Assembly (NCBI GenBank): GCA_947568835.1
Contig: OX387604.1
Span: 2,584,001-2,648,000 of the forward strand
From: Protonemura montana
Lineage: Eukaryota > Arthropoda > Insecta > Plecoptera > Nemouridae
Direction of reading: 5' to 3'
Length of the DNA stretch: 64,000 nucleotides
How positions within the stretch are numbered: the first letter of the stretch is position 1; each line of letters starts with the position of its first letter. Below are positions 10,545 through 22,021 of the stretch, piece by piece. The translations under genes were made by a program, and so were the position numbers. Below the pieces are notes generated by a model. The model worked only from the letters and a program-made list of their open reading frames with translations. It made no database searches and had not been told where the DNA came from.

Positions 10545-13500
10545 TGTTTCGTCTCGTTTTAGCAGCCTCGGGTTTTCTTGCTTATGTCCGAAATTTTCGC
10601 CGTTGACTTGTCCAGATCAGAGACGCATTTCTCTTGCGTACGCACCTCTCTGGATTCATGTCAACGAGAGAAAATGCGCATTTTGTCTTGTTTGTATCTC
10701 TTAATTGATGGATAATGAAACAGTGCATGTATCAGTCAAATTCTGGCATTTTTGAACGTGATACCCGTTTGTTTGGGGTGGTGTTTCACCTCTATTTAAG
10801 TCTCTCGTTTACTCTCGGTTACTCGAGCCTACGTTTTTTTGCTATGTCTACATTTTTCTCTGCAACTGCCATGATATTTATACGGAAAATTTGTATAACC
10901 GTGCTTGCTTGAATGATTGTTCTTGCAATATCATTGTTGTCTTTGCATGCAGCAATCAATGTAATTAGGCCCTTTTCTCTTATATTAGGAACCTTCTCTC
11001 TGGTTAATAACCCTAACTTGCAGAAGAAAAATTAACCAAAATCTGTGGTGGAAATTATTTTTCTGCATTCTGTTCTGGAAATGTCCTACTTATTAAGGAT
11101 ATGCTACAGAGATTATTTTTTGATTATAATCATCTAATCCTCTCCGTCGATTCACAATGCAACATTTCGCTACAATTTCACATCTTTTGTTCACAGCTGC
11201 CGTATCGTTTAGCCTAAAAATATGATTCAAAATTCTTTGGATAGGTGCATGTGTTCTCCTACCGCCCTGTACGTTTCAATCGATTCCAATCAATATTCTT
11301 TATGCAATTGACCGAAAAAGAAGGGACTGTTTTTCAGCTAAATCAAAGATTGCCACGAAACGACTTGAGCTGCAAACTTGAAATTAAACACTTACGTTGT
11401 TGACACAGAAACCATGTTTTGTACACACGACTTTTTCGAAATTCAAATTGGTTCATACATGAATGCATTTTATATTTTTTTATCAAAATTGCTGATACCT
11501 TTTTTCGGAGTGCAAACTTTGTATTGAAGCCAAGACAGAAAACTAGATTATGTAAATATTTGTTTTGAAATAAATCACGAACGCTCTATCTTTAATGAGC
11601 TAGGCGGTATAGGTAATAGGTAGGCCCTAGGTAATACCTAATTGTAAACACAGAAATTAATCGATACAATTCTCTGTCCAAAAACTGCTAGTTTTTCCCC
11701 TCTCGCGGCTGTCGAAGCAGCGTTATCGCATTCGAATTCCTAGCGCACGACGGAAATAGCTCAGGATTATAATAATTGCCGAGCGGCTGCAGTGACTGAG
11801 CGAGCAACACATTCAATCCTTCCAGATTCAGAGGCTGCCCGAGTCTTGAGAGATTTCATCGGGTGATTTCTTGTTCCCTGCTTTGTTGTATATTTTCATT
11901 ATTAGTTACACCGTTAATTAGTTAAATTTATTGCACCGAGAAGTTCAGTTCGGTGCAGAAAGAATATTGTCACAATGCACCTCAGTGCGATGTCATGAAC
12001 GAGTTTTCTTAGCTATAAATTGTACTCGCGATATGTCAAATCTAGTCGGTTGCTCATTTCGGCAAGTAAAATGCTTGCTACTGAACTAAATTGTAATACC
12101 ATATGGCAGCCCAATAGGGGGATATTGCTTATATTAACACGCTTGGAAGTCGCTGTGAGCCTCTCATTGCATAAATTCACGATCATGACCATGTCACATT
12201 GAAATTTTTGGGTGAGAAATTATGTCAAATCTCTAAATCTGGGGCTAGGATGCCGTTCGAAAAATATTTCCGCATAAAACATTTTGGAAAGTAAAATGTA
12301 TTGTTTCAAATTTCGAAAATCGATCAAATGCTAGGTACTTTGACTTGAAGGGTGCTTATCTCAATGTTGATTTTCTTGGAATTCCCGCATTACTGGGTTT
12401 TATAATAATATCGCCAGGCGATTACGACGATTTGGCGAGACGGAGCAGGTGTTCCAGTACCTTTGCTGGTTGATCACGGTAAAGTGATGCTAGAGAGGGT
12501 AGTTTCAACATTAGAACAAACATTTTAACTGATTTGAAATCAGGTCTCGAAGCCGAATGTAATGGTGCTTTAAAAAATCTAAATTCAATTAATAGCACCA
12601 GTTGGATTTTTGAGTTAAATGGCTCTGGTATTACTGATTCTCGGATAATTTTTATCGCAAATCAGCTTAGATATTCAGTAGTGTTTTGTTCCAAATCAAA
12701 TCTAGACGCATAGCTAGACACCCACGTGATACACTCCCCTTGTGCCACGGTAGAAAATGTGTGGAAAGGGAAAATGCACACCGCGTCCCGTATCACTCCC
12801 CCGGATGCGTTTAGCACTACCCTCTTACAAGGAATCAACTAACAATTCACAGCTGTTACAAATCCTTAAACTTATTAGAATTTTTCATTTTTCAAGAAAT
12901 TTTGACTTAGGTAATTTTTTTGGATGTCTTCCGATGAAAATTTTTGTCCGGTTTGTGACATGAGTTGTGTCATGGTGTTAGGCACATAATATAAAAATTT
13001 CAGCGTTATATAACACCGAATACGGACACGCCCCTTTTTGTCGTCAATATTCCTAGACTACCCATTGTGCTATTACGAAAGGATCGGTCATGTACTGAGA
13101 GTGGAAACTACGAAAATAGGGGTATTCGCATTGCTTTGTCGGCGCTGCCTTACAAAGGGTATGTGGTGCGCTGACCTTGGCCAAGCTTATAGTTTTGCGA
13201 TCGCTTTGCGTTGTAAATATTATTATGAGCGAGTATAGTTGTCATATATTTTTCAGAATGATTTCGTAAGATTTTTTGAACCATCTTACTGTACGGCAAC
13301 ACATGCCACACAGATGGCTTTAACTTTTAAGCCCTGGAATGTTGACAGCTATTGATGAGTTACAGAAAAAAATCTAGTATCGAAAGATTTGAGAATATCC
13401 AAAAAGTTTTTGAGGGTTGCTCGAGCTCTCGGGCACACACGTAGTCGGCGCCCCTGGTACTGGGACTTGCTATGTATTTTCATTTGATCCCTTAAGACGA

Positions 13501-15200
13501 AGCTGACTTTTGGTTCTCAATTCTTCAAATTGAAACCAAAAATATGACAATGTATTGTTGTTAATCTATTTTTATTTCCCCAGCCATTATGTATTTATAA
13601 TAGAAACAAAATAGGTACTGTCAGCTTTCAGTGCCTTCAGAAGACAACACACACATGTCCCTGCTTGCGATTAAAATATAGTTCAATATGATAATGGACT
13701 CACCTTTCTTTTTATTCAGCTGCAGTGTACCGACGTTTGCACTTAAATCCTGAATTTTCTTCAATTTTAAACACGAACACAATCACTTTTCCAATGACAC
13801 TTTGCCAACTCCAGTAGCCATTTTTTAGTTAAGCAAGCTGTAGTCTTTTGGAGTCCGTCTACGAGTTTACAATGAAATTGGGCTTGGAATGACTTCAAAC
13901 CAAATTTTTGTTTTTTAGGAGGACCAAGGCTCCAAAGGGAATGCAAATCCACTTACTTCCTCTTCTGCATCTTGAATTGAACTAACTCGTCCAGTGTGGC
14001 TCGTATTTGGCATTTTGGTTATTGTTTGTATTTTTATCTTTCCTGCGAATTCTTATTTTTTGAAGCGGGTTTGCTTCTGAGAGCTTGCACCGCCGTGCGA
14101 CGCCGTGAAAGCGGCTACCGACTTCTTTAAGTGATAACAGTAATATGGTTCTAACTAACCCCTTTGTTGCGAGTCGCGACGCCGACATAGTTCCAGCCTA
14201 CCTACTCTTAGTACGTTCGGCCGACATAGTTCCAGCCTACCAAGAATGCCACTATTCTTGCATAGGCATTCTTGGTAGGTGGCATTCTTGGTAGGTTTAT
14301 TTTTAAGTAAGTGGATTATTAGGAATGAAACCCTTAACTGGGATATTTTATAACTGGGATATTTCGAATAATCATAATTTAATACTGCGTTCCCGTACGT
14401 TCACCTGCATTCCCTCAAAAATTCAAAGTGGGGGTACGGCCAAAAATAAAATGAATAGTGGGTGGACTCCGTACACCCGCGTGTATTGACCAATACATCA
14501 CTGAGTAGAGTTAATTAGGTCAGTGACTTTATCGCCAGGGCAGAACTGACTTCCAGGTACTAGTTCTGCCTTTGTAAAACAATGAAAATGCAACCACACA
14601 TCATACATTTTTAATATTAAACATTATACTAGGAAGCTTTTGAGATGATGTTATCTATAAAGTTATTTATTTAATCTGCTGCTGTAATTTGTGCAGCTGT
14701 AATTATGACAAACATCATATTCATAATCATATAACCCTAGGTGGCATAGTTGCAATTGGCCATATCTACCTATAGGCAAGTTTCGTTTTTTTTTTACAAC
14801 ACCTTTAGCACTCGTACCTTTCTATAAAAGAATAATAAATAGAACAAAAAATTTATTAAAATATAATAGAACAAATAAAATGAAAAATGTTGAATCAGAA
14901 AGAAAATAACAAAAAAGTTATTGTAGTTTTGTATTATTAAATAATACACACAAAATAATTTGTGCTTTCTGTTACTGTTGGTATGACCTCCGATGTAGAC
15001 CTAATCATGCTCAATGTATGATTATGAGTATGGGAAGAGAAAAGTTTAGTGGAGGAACGGTACTTGCAGAGAGAAGCATCTAGGTAGACCACTGCAGTTT
15101 ATAAGAACTGATGACGTTTCCGCAGTCGCCTAGGCCGCTTGGAGAGGTAGCATATGTAGTTGGTGATGTTGTCCTTGTACATGTATAGAAGCTAGGAATA
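10545..15200. other. Long stretch with no recognisable gene
   Basis: AT-rich throughout. Open frames are all under 70 codons and match nothing that I know. Apart from the small hairpin at 14236-14279, which has its own entry, I see no structured repeat. Distal exons of unknown genes cannot be excluded. Confidence 0.5.
14236..14295. repeat. 15-bp perfect hairpin plus a direct copy of its arm
   Basis: CCTACCAAGAATGCC at 14236-14250 is the exact reverse complement of 14265-14279, with a 14-bp loop. The right arm is then repeated directly at 14281-14295. Just before it, GCCGACATAGTTCCAGCCTACC occurs twice (about 14180 and 14220). It is probably a small foldback remnant. Confidence 0.75.
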
Positions 15201-15241
15201 TTTAGGTGGCCATGCTTTTATATTATTTTATAAATAGATTT

Positions 15242-15256
15242 TTTATTAGCTTTATT
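15242..15256 (-). promoter_or_regulatory. Paired AATAAA polyadenylation signals
   Basis: TTTATT on the plus strand at 15242-15247 and 15251-15256 reads AATAAA on the minus strand, at a normal distance from the stop of the two-exon gene. Confidence 0.6.
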
Positions 15257-15339
15257 GTAAGTATAGACACATCATGTGTGTTGAAGACAATGGATATTCA
15301 CATGACTAAACTGTTACAAATGAAGTTTTCGTTGAGTTT

Positions 15340-15456
15340 TTACTCCTTGAATGCTATTGGCACGCCCATAAAATTCTGGCAATCAGACTCCGATTCCTGA
15401 TCGTCGAGAAGCTCTAAGGTGTCGTCTTTCACTGGGGCAGATGGTGCACCAAAAAC
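15340..15456 (-). CDS. Terminal coding exon (exon 2) of a 140-aa lysine-rich protein
   Basis: The minus strand starts after TTAG at 15457-15460 (acceptor) and reads 38 codons in phase 0, VFGAPSAPVKDD to MGVPIAFKE, stopping at TAA 15340-15342. The middle is acidic (LELLDDQESESD), in contrast with the basic preceding exon. Two AATAAA signals at 15251-15256 and 15242-15247 lie 84-98 nt after the stop, so this looks like a true last exon with a short 3' UTR. The exon is too short for simple ORF screens. I identified it by the splice sites and the phase match with the upstream exon. Confidence 0.65.
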   Translation of the reverse strand, partial: VFGAPSAPVKDDTLELLDDQESESDCQNFMGVPIAFKE

Positions 15457-15577
15457 CTAACAGATTAATTACATCCATAGTACACCTTGTAAGACTACAC
15501 TTTAAGAAGAGAAGTAGATTAAAAAAAAAATATTTTTACATATAACAGAAGTTCGTGGTTCAGCAACTCCAACTTAC

Positions 15578-15883
15578 ACACTTTTTTTGCTTCCTGGCCT
15601 TCTTAGGCTTCTTTGTAGCACCTCCATCGTTCAGCCCAAGGCGGGCTAAATCTTTCTCCAACTGGAAAGCTATCGCATCCCCTAGCGTCGTGGGTGCTGG
15701 AGCCTTCTTGAAGTTTAATTTTTCATCAGCATTTCCTCTCTGATTCTTTGATTTCCTTTGTTTTTTGGTCTTTTTATGCAACTTGTGAGCTGGTTTGTAG
15801 TTAAATACAACATGGTATTCTTCTAAATCCCAGTTTTCTTCCTTGTGGACAGAAAGCCCCTGGGCTTTCTCTTGCTCACTCAT
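15578..15883 (-). CDS. First coding exon of a 140-aa lysine-rich, probably nuclear or nucleolar, protein
   Basis: ATG at 15881-15883 follows an in-frame TAA, so this start is favoured. It gives 102 codons: an N-terminal MSEQEKAQGL, a WDLEEYHVVFNYKPAHK stretch, a basic run KLHKKTKKQRKSK, then NFKKAPAPTTLGDAIAFQ and LEKDLARLGLND, and a second basic run KKPKKARKQKK. The exon ends exactly at a GTGTAAGT donor (intron 15457-15577, 121 bp, phase 0) and joins the acidic last exon. There is no signal peptide or membrane segment. The Lys clusters look like nuclear or nucleolar targeting, which is inference. I do not recognise the family. An overlapping upstream frame (EEEWLKFEGIGKHE) might mean an additional 5' exon or a frameshift. 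Confidence 0.65.
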
Positions 15884-15904
15884 GTTTGCCAATACCCTCA
15901 AACT

Positions 15905-17025
15905 TTAACCACTCTTCCTCAATACACAGAGTTGTAGAGGATGGTGAAAAGTCTGACCTCCCTGGTAGCTGGCTGATCTTGCAATGGCTTCCAACTATGG
16001 TAGGTACATCATGGCATGTCAATGCTCAGTAATAAGAGCAGACTGTAGAAAGATGACACCCAAGCAGTAGTGCAAACTTACAAGTAATTATCTACATCTG
16101 GGGAGTTTTAAAATAATATGTTGCCATAATTGAAAGAACTAAGATTATTCAAATCTGGGGAATTTAGAAATATCAATATTTTATTTATTTGAATGAATAA
16201 ATGCAATATTTTTATCCTTGAATGAAGTGTTTTCTAAAAAACTCCCAAATATTTTATTGATCAATTCATTTGCTTATTTATTGTGGTTTCACGTGTGATT
16301 TTACGAATAATTTTGAATTTCCATATTTGGCAGAGCAACTGAGGGGAACTGGGAGGCAACTTCATGCTGTAAAGGAGTTTTTGGACCAATCCCACCAAAC
16401 ATTTAAACATCAATACAAATTTAAAGCAATCTGTAATTTTTTTTATTTCCATTTCACATCTTTAATTGGACGATCCAATTTGGTTAACAGTGACTGATTT
16501 GAAAGGTTGGTACACTCTTTCAGAGTAAGCCACTGGGAAATTTAGAAAAATTTTGTTTTAGGAAAAATGTGTAGGTAGGTATTATGAGAGGCTGTACTAA
16601 TTTTTTTTTTTAATTTCTCTTGACAAGCACCTAGTGTATTAACCAAAATTACATTGGCTTCTAAATCATTTATAAATAATATAAAAAAAATAAACTGTAG
16701 GTATTTAATTTTTTTATTTGACATGAACCTTAAATTAAAGTAATGTTAATATGCTATGCATCTACGGATCTCAATTTTATCTAAATGTTTGTTACGTTTC
16801 ATTTTTGTCAAAAAAGTAAAAACAAATATTTTTCATTAATTTTACTTTCTAAACTAGCATGGCAAAGCAATAAAAAGCTTAAAACCTAAATCTAGACCAC
16901 ATTTTGTATTTACAGCAGTCTAGTTTGAAATCTTGCTTAAATCTTGTATTCTGGTCGCAAATCATGTTTCTTTTTTTTTAAATTTTGTTAACATTTATAG
17001 CAATTTCTACAATTATTTTGTTTTT
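15905..17025. other. No gene recognised
   Basis: AT-rich. An open plus-strand frame at 16270-16497 begins near a possible acceptor (TTTGGCAG at 16328-16335), but nothing in it is recognisable. Confidence 0.45.
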
Positions 17026-17028
17026 GTC

Positions 17029-17215
17029 CACAGGCTCTAAAGTCACAGATGCTAGTTTGGAGGTACTGAAACTCTGCAAGGGTATGGTGACAACTGAACA
17101 TCTATGAGATGATCGGTCTCCACGATCAAGTTTAGGATTTCTTAAATGTAAGACGTACACTCTCACTTCCCTACTGCTCTCAAGCGTAGCAAAGTTTTAT
17201 CGCCAGTGTTGCAAC
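17029..17215. repeat. Duplicated block, partner at 46706-46890
   Basis: Contains AGTCACAGATGCTAGTTTGG, then CTGCAAGGGTATGGTGACAAC and ATGAGATGATCGGTCTCCACG, all found in the same order at 46.7-46.9 kb. A second matching block lies at 18395-18500 (partner 46915-47030). Together they indicate an old duplication that linked these loci. The blocks lie downstream (minus sense) of paralogue copies 1 and 3 respectively. Confidence 0.75.
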
Positions 17216-17963
17216 CGATTCTATCTTTGGCTGGTAATCAACGACCTAGTTTATGTTCCTTCCTTTACCTTCCCTACTGCAAGTTACTGCACTCAACAGA
17301 TAAGCTTTTATTTATAGTTTTTTTTTTTTTTTTCACATTAAATTGTAAGTTAATATACTAGCACACGACAACTGTGCCACCTTGCACTTTGCCTTGTTAA
17401 CCAGAAAATTCATTAGTTTAAATGTTCCTCATCAGAGAGCAGGTTTTGCAAGGGTGGAAGGTGTGGTTACTTGAGAAACGACTGCAAGGCATTCAAACGG
17501 ACACTAGACCATACGTTGAGATACAGCAAGGAGTCTCTCAGGCCGTCCCCAGAAAGAAGCATTCATGGCTTCGACCTTAGTAAGCACAGTGAATAGAGTG
17601 CGAGGAGTCAGTAGCTTGCAACCGAACTCCGGGCACTGTTTCCAGGCTCCAGAACACCAAATGCTACGAAAATCCGTAACGTACTTGCGACGCATATCCT
17701 CAACACCGACGTTACAAATGTCTAGACCATTCCAATGTCTAGCGCAACTACACAGCCGCTGACTACCTTAGAACAATGTCTTAAGCAGGACCACACTGAC
17801 GTCAGCATCGATTTTTTTACTGTACCTGTTCTCTGCCTCGCTTATAACTGTAATATATGCTTTTAACTTCACCTCGTTTTTTATAAGCTAACTTCATTGC
17901 CAAATTTTATTTGTAAGCTAGCCGAAAGCATCGGAACCAACAGTTAGCTGCCGGGCGGTAAAG

Positions 17964-17966
17964 ATG
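17964..17966 (+). CDS. Candidate ATG|GTGAGT first coding exon, truncated gene
   Basis: The start codon is followed immediately by a GTGAGT donor. The 105-bp intron (17967-18071) ends in a pyrimidine-rich tract and CTATCTAG. Splicing gives MVKIS then TGA (18084-18086), after which a hairpin (18091-18140) and a minisatellite begin. A start codon at the exon edge is common in housekeeping genes such as those for ribosomal proteins. Here the second exon appears cut off by repeat sequence. It could be a dead gene or chance splice sites. Confidence 0.3.
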
Positions 17967-18090
17967 GTGAGTTCAATTGTGTATTGTTGTCTTTAGTTTA
18001 ATTATTTTCATTTAAATTGAATTAATTTTCCTTTCAAACTTGCATCCTTGCACTCCTTCCCCGCTATCTAGGTGAAGATTAGTTGATTCC

Positions 18091-18140
18091 CCAGCCGACA
18101 AGCATTATTCAGTAGTCACTGAATAATTTTTGTCGGCTGG
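18091..18140. repeat. Hairpin, ~22-bp arms
   Basis: CCAGCCGACAAGCATTATTCAG at the left pairs with CTGAATAAT..TTGTCGGCTGG at the right around a 6-bp centre, with about one mismatch. It may be the inverted terminus of a small foldback element. It directly precedes the minisatellite. Confidence 0.8.
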
Positions 18141-18375
18141 TAGGTCACAGGCTGGTAGGCTGGCTGGCAGGCCTGAGCTACTTTGTCCAGGCTAGTAGGT
18201 CACAGGCTAGTAGGCTGGCTGGCAGGCCCAGGCTAGTAGGTCACAGGCTGGCAGGCCCAGGCTGGCAGGTCTGGGCTGCTTTGCCCAGGTTAGTATGACA
18301 TAGGCTGGAATTATTTGCCTATGGTAGGCAAATAGCCTGAAAGGCCCAGGCTGCCTCGCCCATGCTAGTATTTCA
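18135..18375. repeat. Minisatellite (GGCTGGTAGG / CACAGGCT)
   Basis: Degenerate tandem copies built from GGTCACAGGCTGGTAGGCTG and GGCAGGCCCAGGCT motifs. No coding potential. Confidence 0.8.
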
Positions 18376-18394
18376 CTGTATGTTGGGTCAGGTA

Positions 18395-18505
18395 GGCTCA
18401 GTTACGTCACTCCCAGGGTCTTTGTCTCTCTGAAGTCTACTTCAATCTGTAACGTAATGGTGAGAAAACAGTGAACAAACACGGAGACTAGAGAATGTGG
18501 ATTGT
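18395..18505. repeat. Duplicated block, partner at 46915-47030
   Basis: Shares CACTCCCAGG-TCTT-GTCTCTCTGAAGTC and ACAGTGAACAA followed by GTGGATTGT with the 46.9-47.0 kb region, in the same order and orientation. Confidence 0.75.
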
Positions 18506-19595
18506 TAGTAGTGAACTGCTTTTTTTTAAACGTAATTTTGAAACAACATTTTGAAAATGTTTGCTCATTAATTATCACTTGTCAGGAAATAAAAAAAAAT
18601 TGAATATAAAAATAAAAATATCAGATAAAATACTGGTTGAATCCCATAAGCCAAAATATTGAACTTATCACCATATTGAGTTAATCACCAAATTAAATTG
18701 CATCCTTTAGTTTCCTGAGAGCATTTCTCGTTATCTCCTTGTTGACATGAAACTCATAATGGTATTGTCTTAGAGAAGTCTTCAATTACACAAATTGAAA
18801 CTTTTTTGAGACCCCCCTACTTTTTGGCTTTACAAATCGTCACAGATTAGAATGGTAGATTTGCCTATTTAGCTTTTAAGGCTAAAGACAACCAAAAGTG
18901 TGATACTGTAAATATTTTCCAGTGAAATAAGAAATGTTTATTTTTAGACAGTCATAAAATTCACTGATGTGGAATGTGCATTGACTCTGGACCAGTCATT
19001 AGTCGAGTTGCATGTTTCCCTGCAAGATAATTAACAAGTAATATATAAAGCAGTTTGCCTGAGTGGCCTAGGCTCTTTTGCTAGCACTCGCTAGTGTATT
19101 GCATTCCAGTTTCAACATTTTAGGGCTCCATTTTCATTGGACGCGAGAGATTTCTAAGCAGAAATAAAATGGTTGGTAATTCCTTGACAGGACACTAAAG
19201 TTGCCTGTTATAAGTATTTTAATTTTTTCCAAACAATTTTGTAACATTTTTCTTTTGATTTTCGTGTATTATTTAGAATTCTTTCATGCTATGAATTCTC
19301 ATTTGCAATTCAAAATGTGCAAAACATTAAAGGGTCATTAACACTCATGACAGACATGAGTTGTATTGTTTCTGGTACGTAACCAAGAAAATGAATGCTC
19401 TGCGATGCCTGGCCCAATGACATGCTCAGTTCTAAGCCTTTGTTAATGATTTGTAATAGACCAGCACAGATGTTCGTTTGAGGATTTAACATCAAGCTCG
19501 GCATTCTCTATTTCTCCAGATATGTTTAAACAATTACATTCTTATTTGTCCCAAACTGCAATTAAAAAAAACTCATTCTTAAATGTCACTTGCAG
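18506..19595. other. No gene recognised
   Basis: AT-rich spacer without a supported feature. Confidence 0.45.
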
Positions 19596-19693
19596 AGCAT
19601 CACGGATTAATGGACGTCTTGCAGCTGTACCTTCTGGAGTTTGTTGGGATTACCGCGAGTCGTACGTCAAAACATTTTTTCAGAACATGTTTT
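19596..19693 (+). CDS. Candidate isolated internal exon (98 bp)
   Basis: Bounded by TGTCACTTGCAG| (acceptor) and |GTAAGTAC (a strong donor). Two of the three frames are open. One includes LMDVLQLYLLEFVGI, the other RLAAVPSGVCWDYRESY. No flanking exons were found, so frame and reality remain open. Confidence 0.3.
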
Positions 19694-20679
19694 GTAAGTA
19701 CTTAAAGTTCATCAGACACTCACAACTCTATAATTACACCCGATTCGCTTCGCCGGGTCTGTTACCCGCTTTCACAGTTTTGCCACACTAAATTTCATAT
19801 TTAGCAGGGGCTAAATCATATGCATGCTCATAAATACTATATTAAGATCACGAACAAAATAAATAAACAACATAACGATACAATACAATACTACCAATAA
19901 TACGCACCTCTGCCCGACTCTGCCCGACTCGGTAGCTACAAGTGCATCGGCCAGCTCTGCACAAAAGAGCCGAGTTGCACTAAAACATTTCGAGTATCCT
20001 CTGGCCTCACCATGACTCACGACTGGCCAGTATCACGACAAGCGTTTGATGGATAGATTGTCCCTACTTCCTGTGGCTAAACTAGTAATTTGCACTGCGA
20101 TTTTGCATTTAAATCATAAAGTTAGTGTACAATTTAGTTTCAAAATAATTTACCTTGCTCTGGGCAATAAATTTAAAGCGATGCCTTAACCAAAATTGGT
20201 GTTAAGCTTTGTATGAAAGGCCAACCATATTTACTTAATATCGACTTGTCAACAATATTTACTTTAAACACACCTGAGCTCGATTGAATAAATAGTAGAT
20301 CAACTAAAATAGCATTGGAATTTGGTGGTTAAGCCTTAGAGAAAGGAATGGGACTAAATCGAACAAAACATTATGTAGCTAATGAAGGTGGCTTGCCCAA
20401 GGTCTAAAATTCGCTTGGACATGTCAGCAATTTTAGTACAAAGAAGATGTGTGCACATGATTCCCTTGCATTGTAAATAGTGAATCTTTGTAAATAACTC
20501 GAGTTGTTTTAATAATAGGGGTCTTAAAGGAAGGAAATCTGTGATCTTATCATTGTTTAAAGTAGGCCTTCAGCCTTTTTGTTGGCACATAATAGTCGAA
20601 CTATCTTCATAAAATACAAATGCCAACTCCTATTTTTATTTGTGCCCTACCTAACTAACTTCTTACTAGCCGCCTCAGC

Positions 20680-21095
20680 AGGTTAGTAACATTTAAAGCC
20701 ATAACTACCTACCAAACTATTTAGGAAATATTCCTTCAATAAGGAAGGACAGAGATATGCAACTTGCCAAAGTAAATTTGCAATTTGCAAACGATGTATT
20801 CTTCTCGCTATCATGACAAGGCCGTAACCAAAACATCAATTAACTTTACATTTTAGGTATTCAGCTTTTTCATTTTCAGAAAGTTGCTTACTCCCTCTGT
20901 CAGTAATTTAACTAGCCTTCTGACTCTCCTTACCAACTCTATAATGGTATGGAGAGATCAACCAATTGGATTAAACCGTTGATTGGACTGTAGACAAGCC
21001 TCGTTGTGGAAAGCGTCTGTGGAAAACGCAAGCAAGAAAGTACCCAAAGCCTAATCGCTGAGAGTGTTTAATTCTCAAAATAACAGATAAAAATA
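20680..21095. repeat. Family block downstream of paralogue copy 1, related to 50220-50665 and 47120-47370
   Basis: Shared phrases in order: CCTACCAAACTAT, GCAACTTGCCAAAGTAAA, then TTGGACTGTAGACAAGC, the GAGAGTRTTYAATTCTSRAAA stretch and AACAGATAAAAATA. The same series is found at 50.2-50.67 kb. The last part is also found at 47.1-47.4 kb. It extends the duplication history of the three-gene family beyond the recent 3.17-kb copy. Confidence 0.75.
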
Positions 21096-21531
21096 AGCAT
21101 ATAACGTTATTTTTATTCTCAAGGGACTTATGCTCAAAACATCTAAAAGAAAGATATAAAAAAAAAATTAAGAAAAAGAAGAAGCCAATATTCTTTTCCT
21201 GTGCCTAGTGATTGAGTGCAATAGATATGTCCAGTAGGAATAAAGTTTACAGTAGGTCCAATTCGACACTTCTGGCAATAAGATTAAAAAGATATTAAAA
21301 AAACTAGACCCTTTGGAACCAATGCAAATTAAGCAAATCAAAGAAAAACAAACACTAAACAGCGAGACAGGCTATAGGTATCACCAGAATAGGAGTCTCG
21401 GTATTTATGTATCACTTGCCCAATACTTCTGCATTATCAGCCTTGGATAACTGAAAACTTGTTTAAAAAATAATAGGATGAAGCCCAGTAGATATAAAAA
21501 AAGAACATGGCTTCATTTATATGAATTCAAC

Positions 21532-21697
21532 AGGGGCGTGCAGTGAGAGTATGCTGGGTAAACGGCGTTACCAAGGTGATTCCAAAACAAAGCAGGAGAA
21601 TACAATTCAACTAACAGTGATTAAGATAGTCAATTAAACCAGTATTTTAAAGATGGGAGCATACCCACTTCCTTACCCCACAGCAAGCCCCTGGAAT
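21532..21697. mobile_element. ~165-bp MITE-like element with terminal inverted repeats
   Basis: Begins CAGGGGCGTGCAGTG and ends CACAGCAAGCCCCTG, an imperfect inverted pair of 15 bp. Related copies are at 30947-31112 (within the duplication) and 45041-45214. Paralogue copy 3 lacks it at the equivalent place, so it inserted in the ancestor of copies 1 and 2. I see no transposase and no clear target-site duplication. Confidence 0.75.
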
Positions 21698-21788
21698 TAA
21701 AAAAAAATTATGGCATAACAAGAAGAAAGCAGGACACTTATACTGTAGCTTAAGAGAAATCAGCAATTTTTGTATTTTAAACCTTGTC

Positions 21789-21794
21789 TTTATT
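21789..21794 (-). promoter_or_regulatory. AATAAA polyadenylation signal, paralogue 1
   Basis: Minus-strand AATAAA 228 nt after the stop, inside a GTGCAAATAAAGACAAGGT context that is preserved in all three paralogues. Confidence 0.65.
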
Positions 21795-22021
21795 TGCACG
21801 TAAAATGGGTGCCTGTATAAAATTCTTTCTTTTGAAAATTAAAACATACCAAAATAGATAAATGTCTATAAAAATCCTCTATATCTCTTGGTGCTTGCTG
21901 CATAAGAAGCCAATTTCAGGATACGCTAGCGAAACCAATGAATATGAGCAACTTTTAATTCAAAACACTGAAATTTTTAAGACAAACAAGGTATTCGGTC
22001 TAAAGTCGGGGGCAGGCAGCT

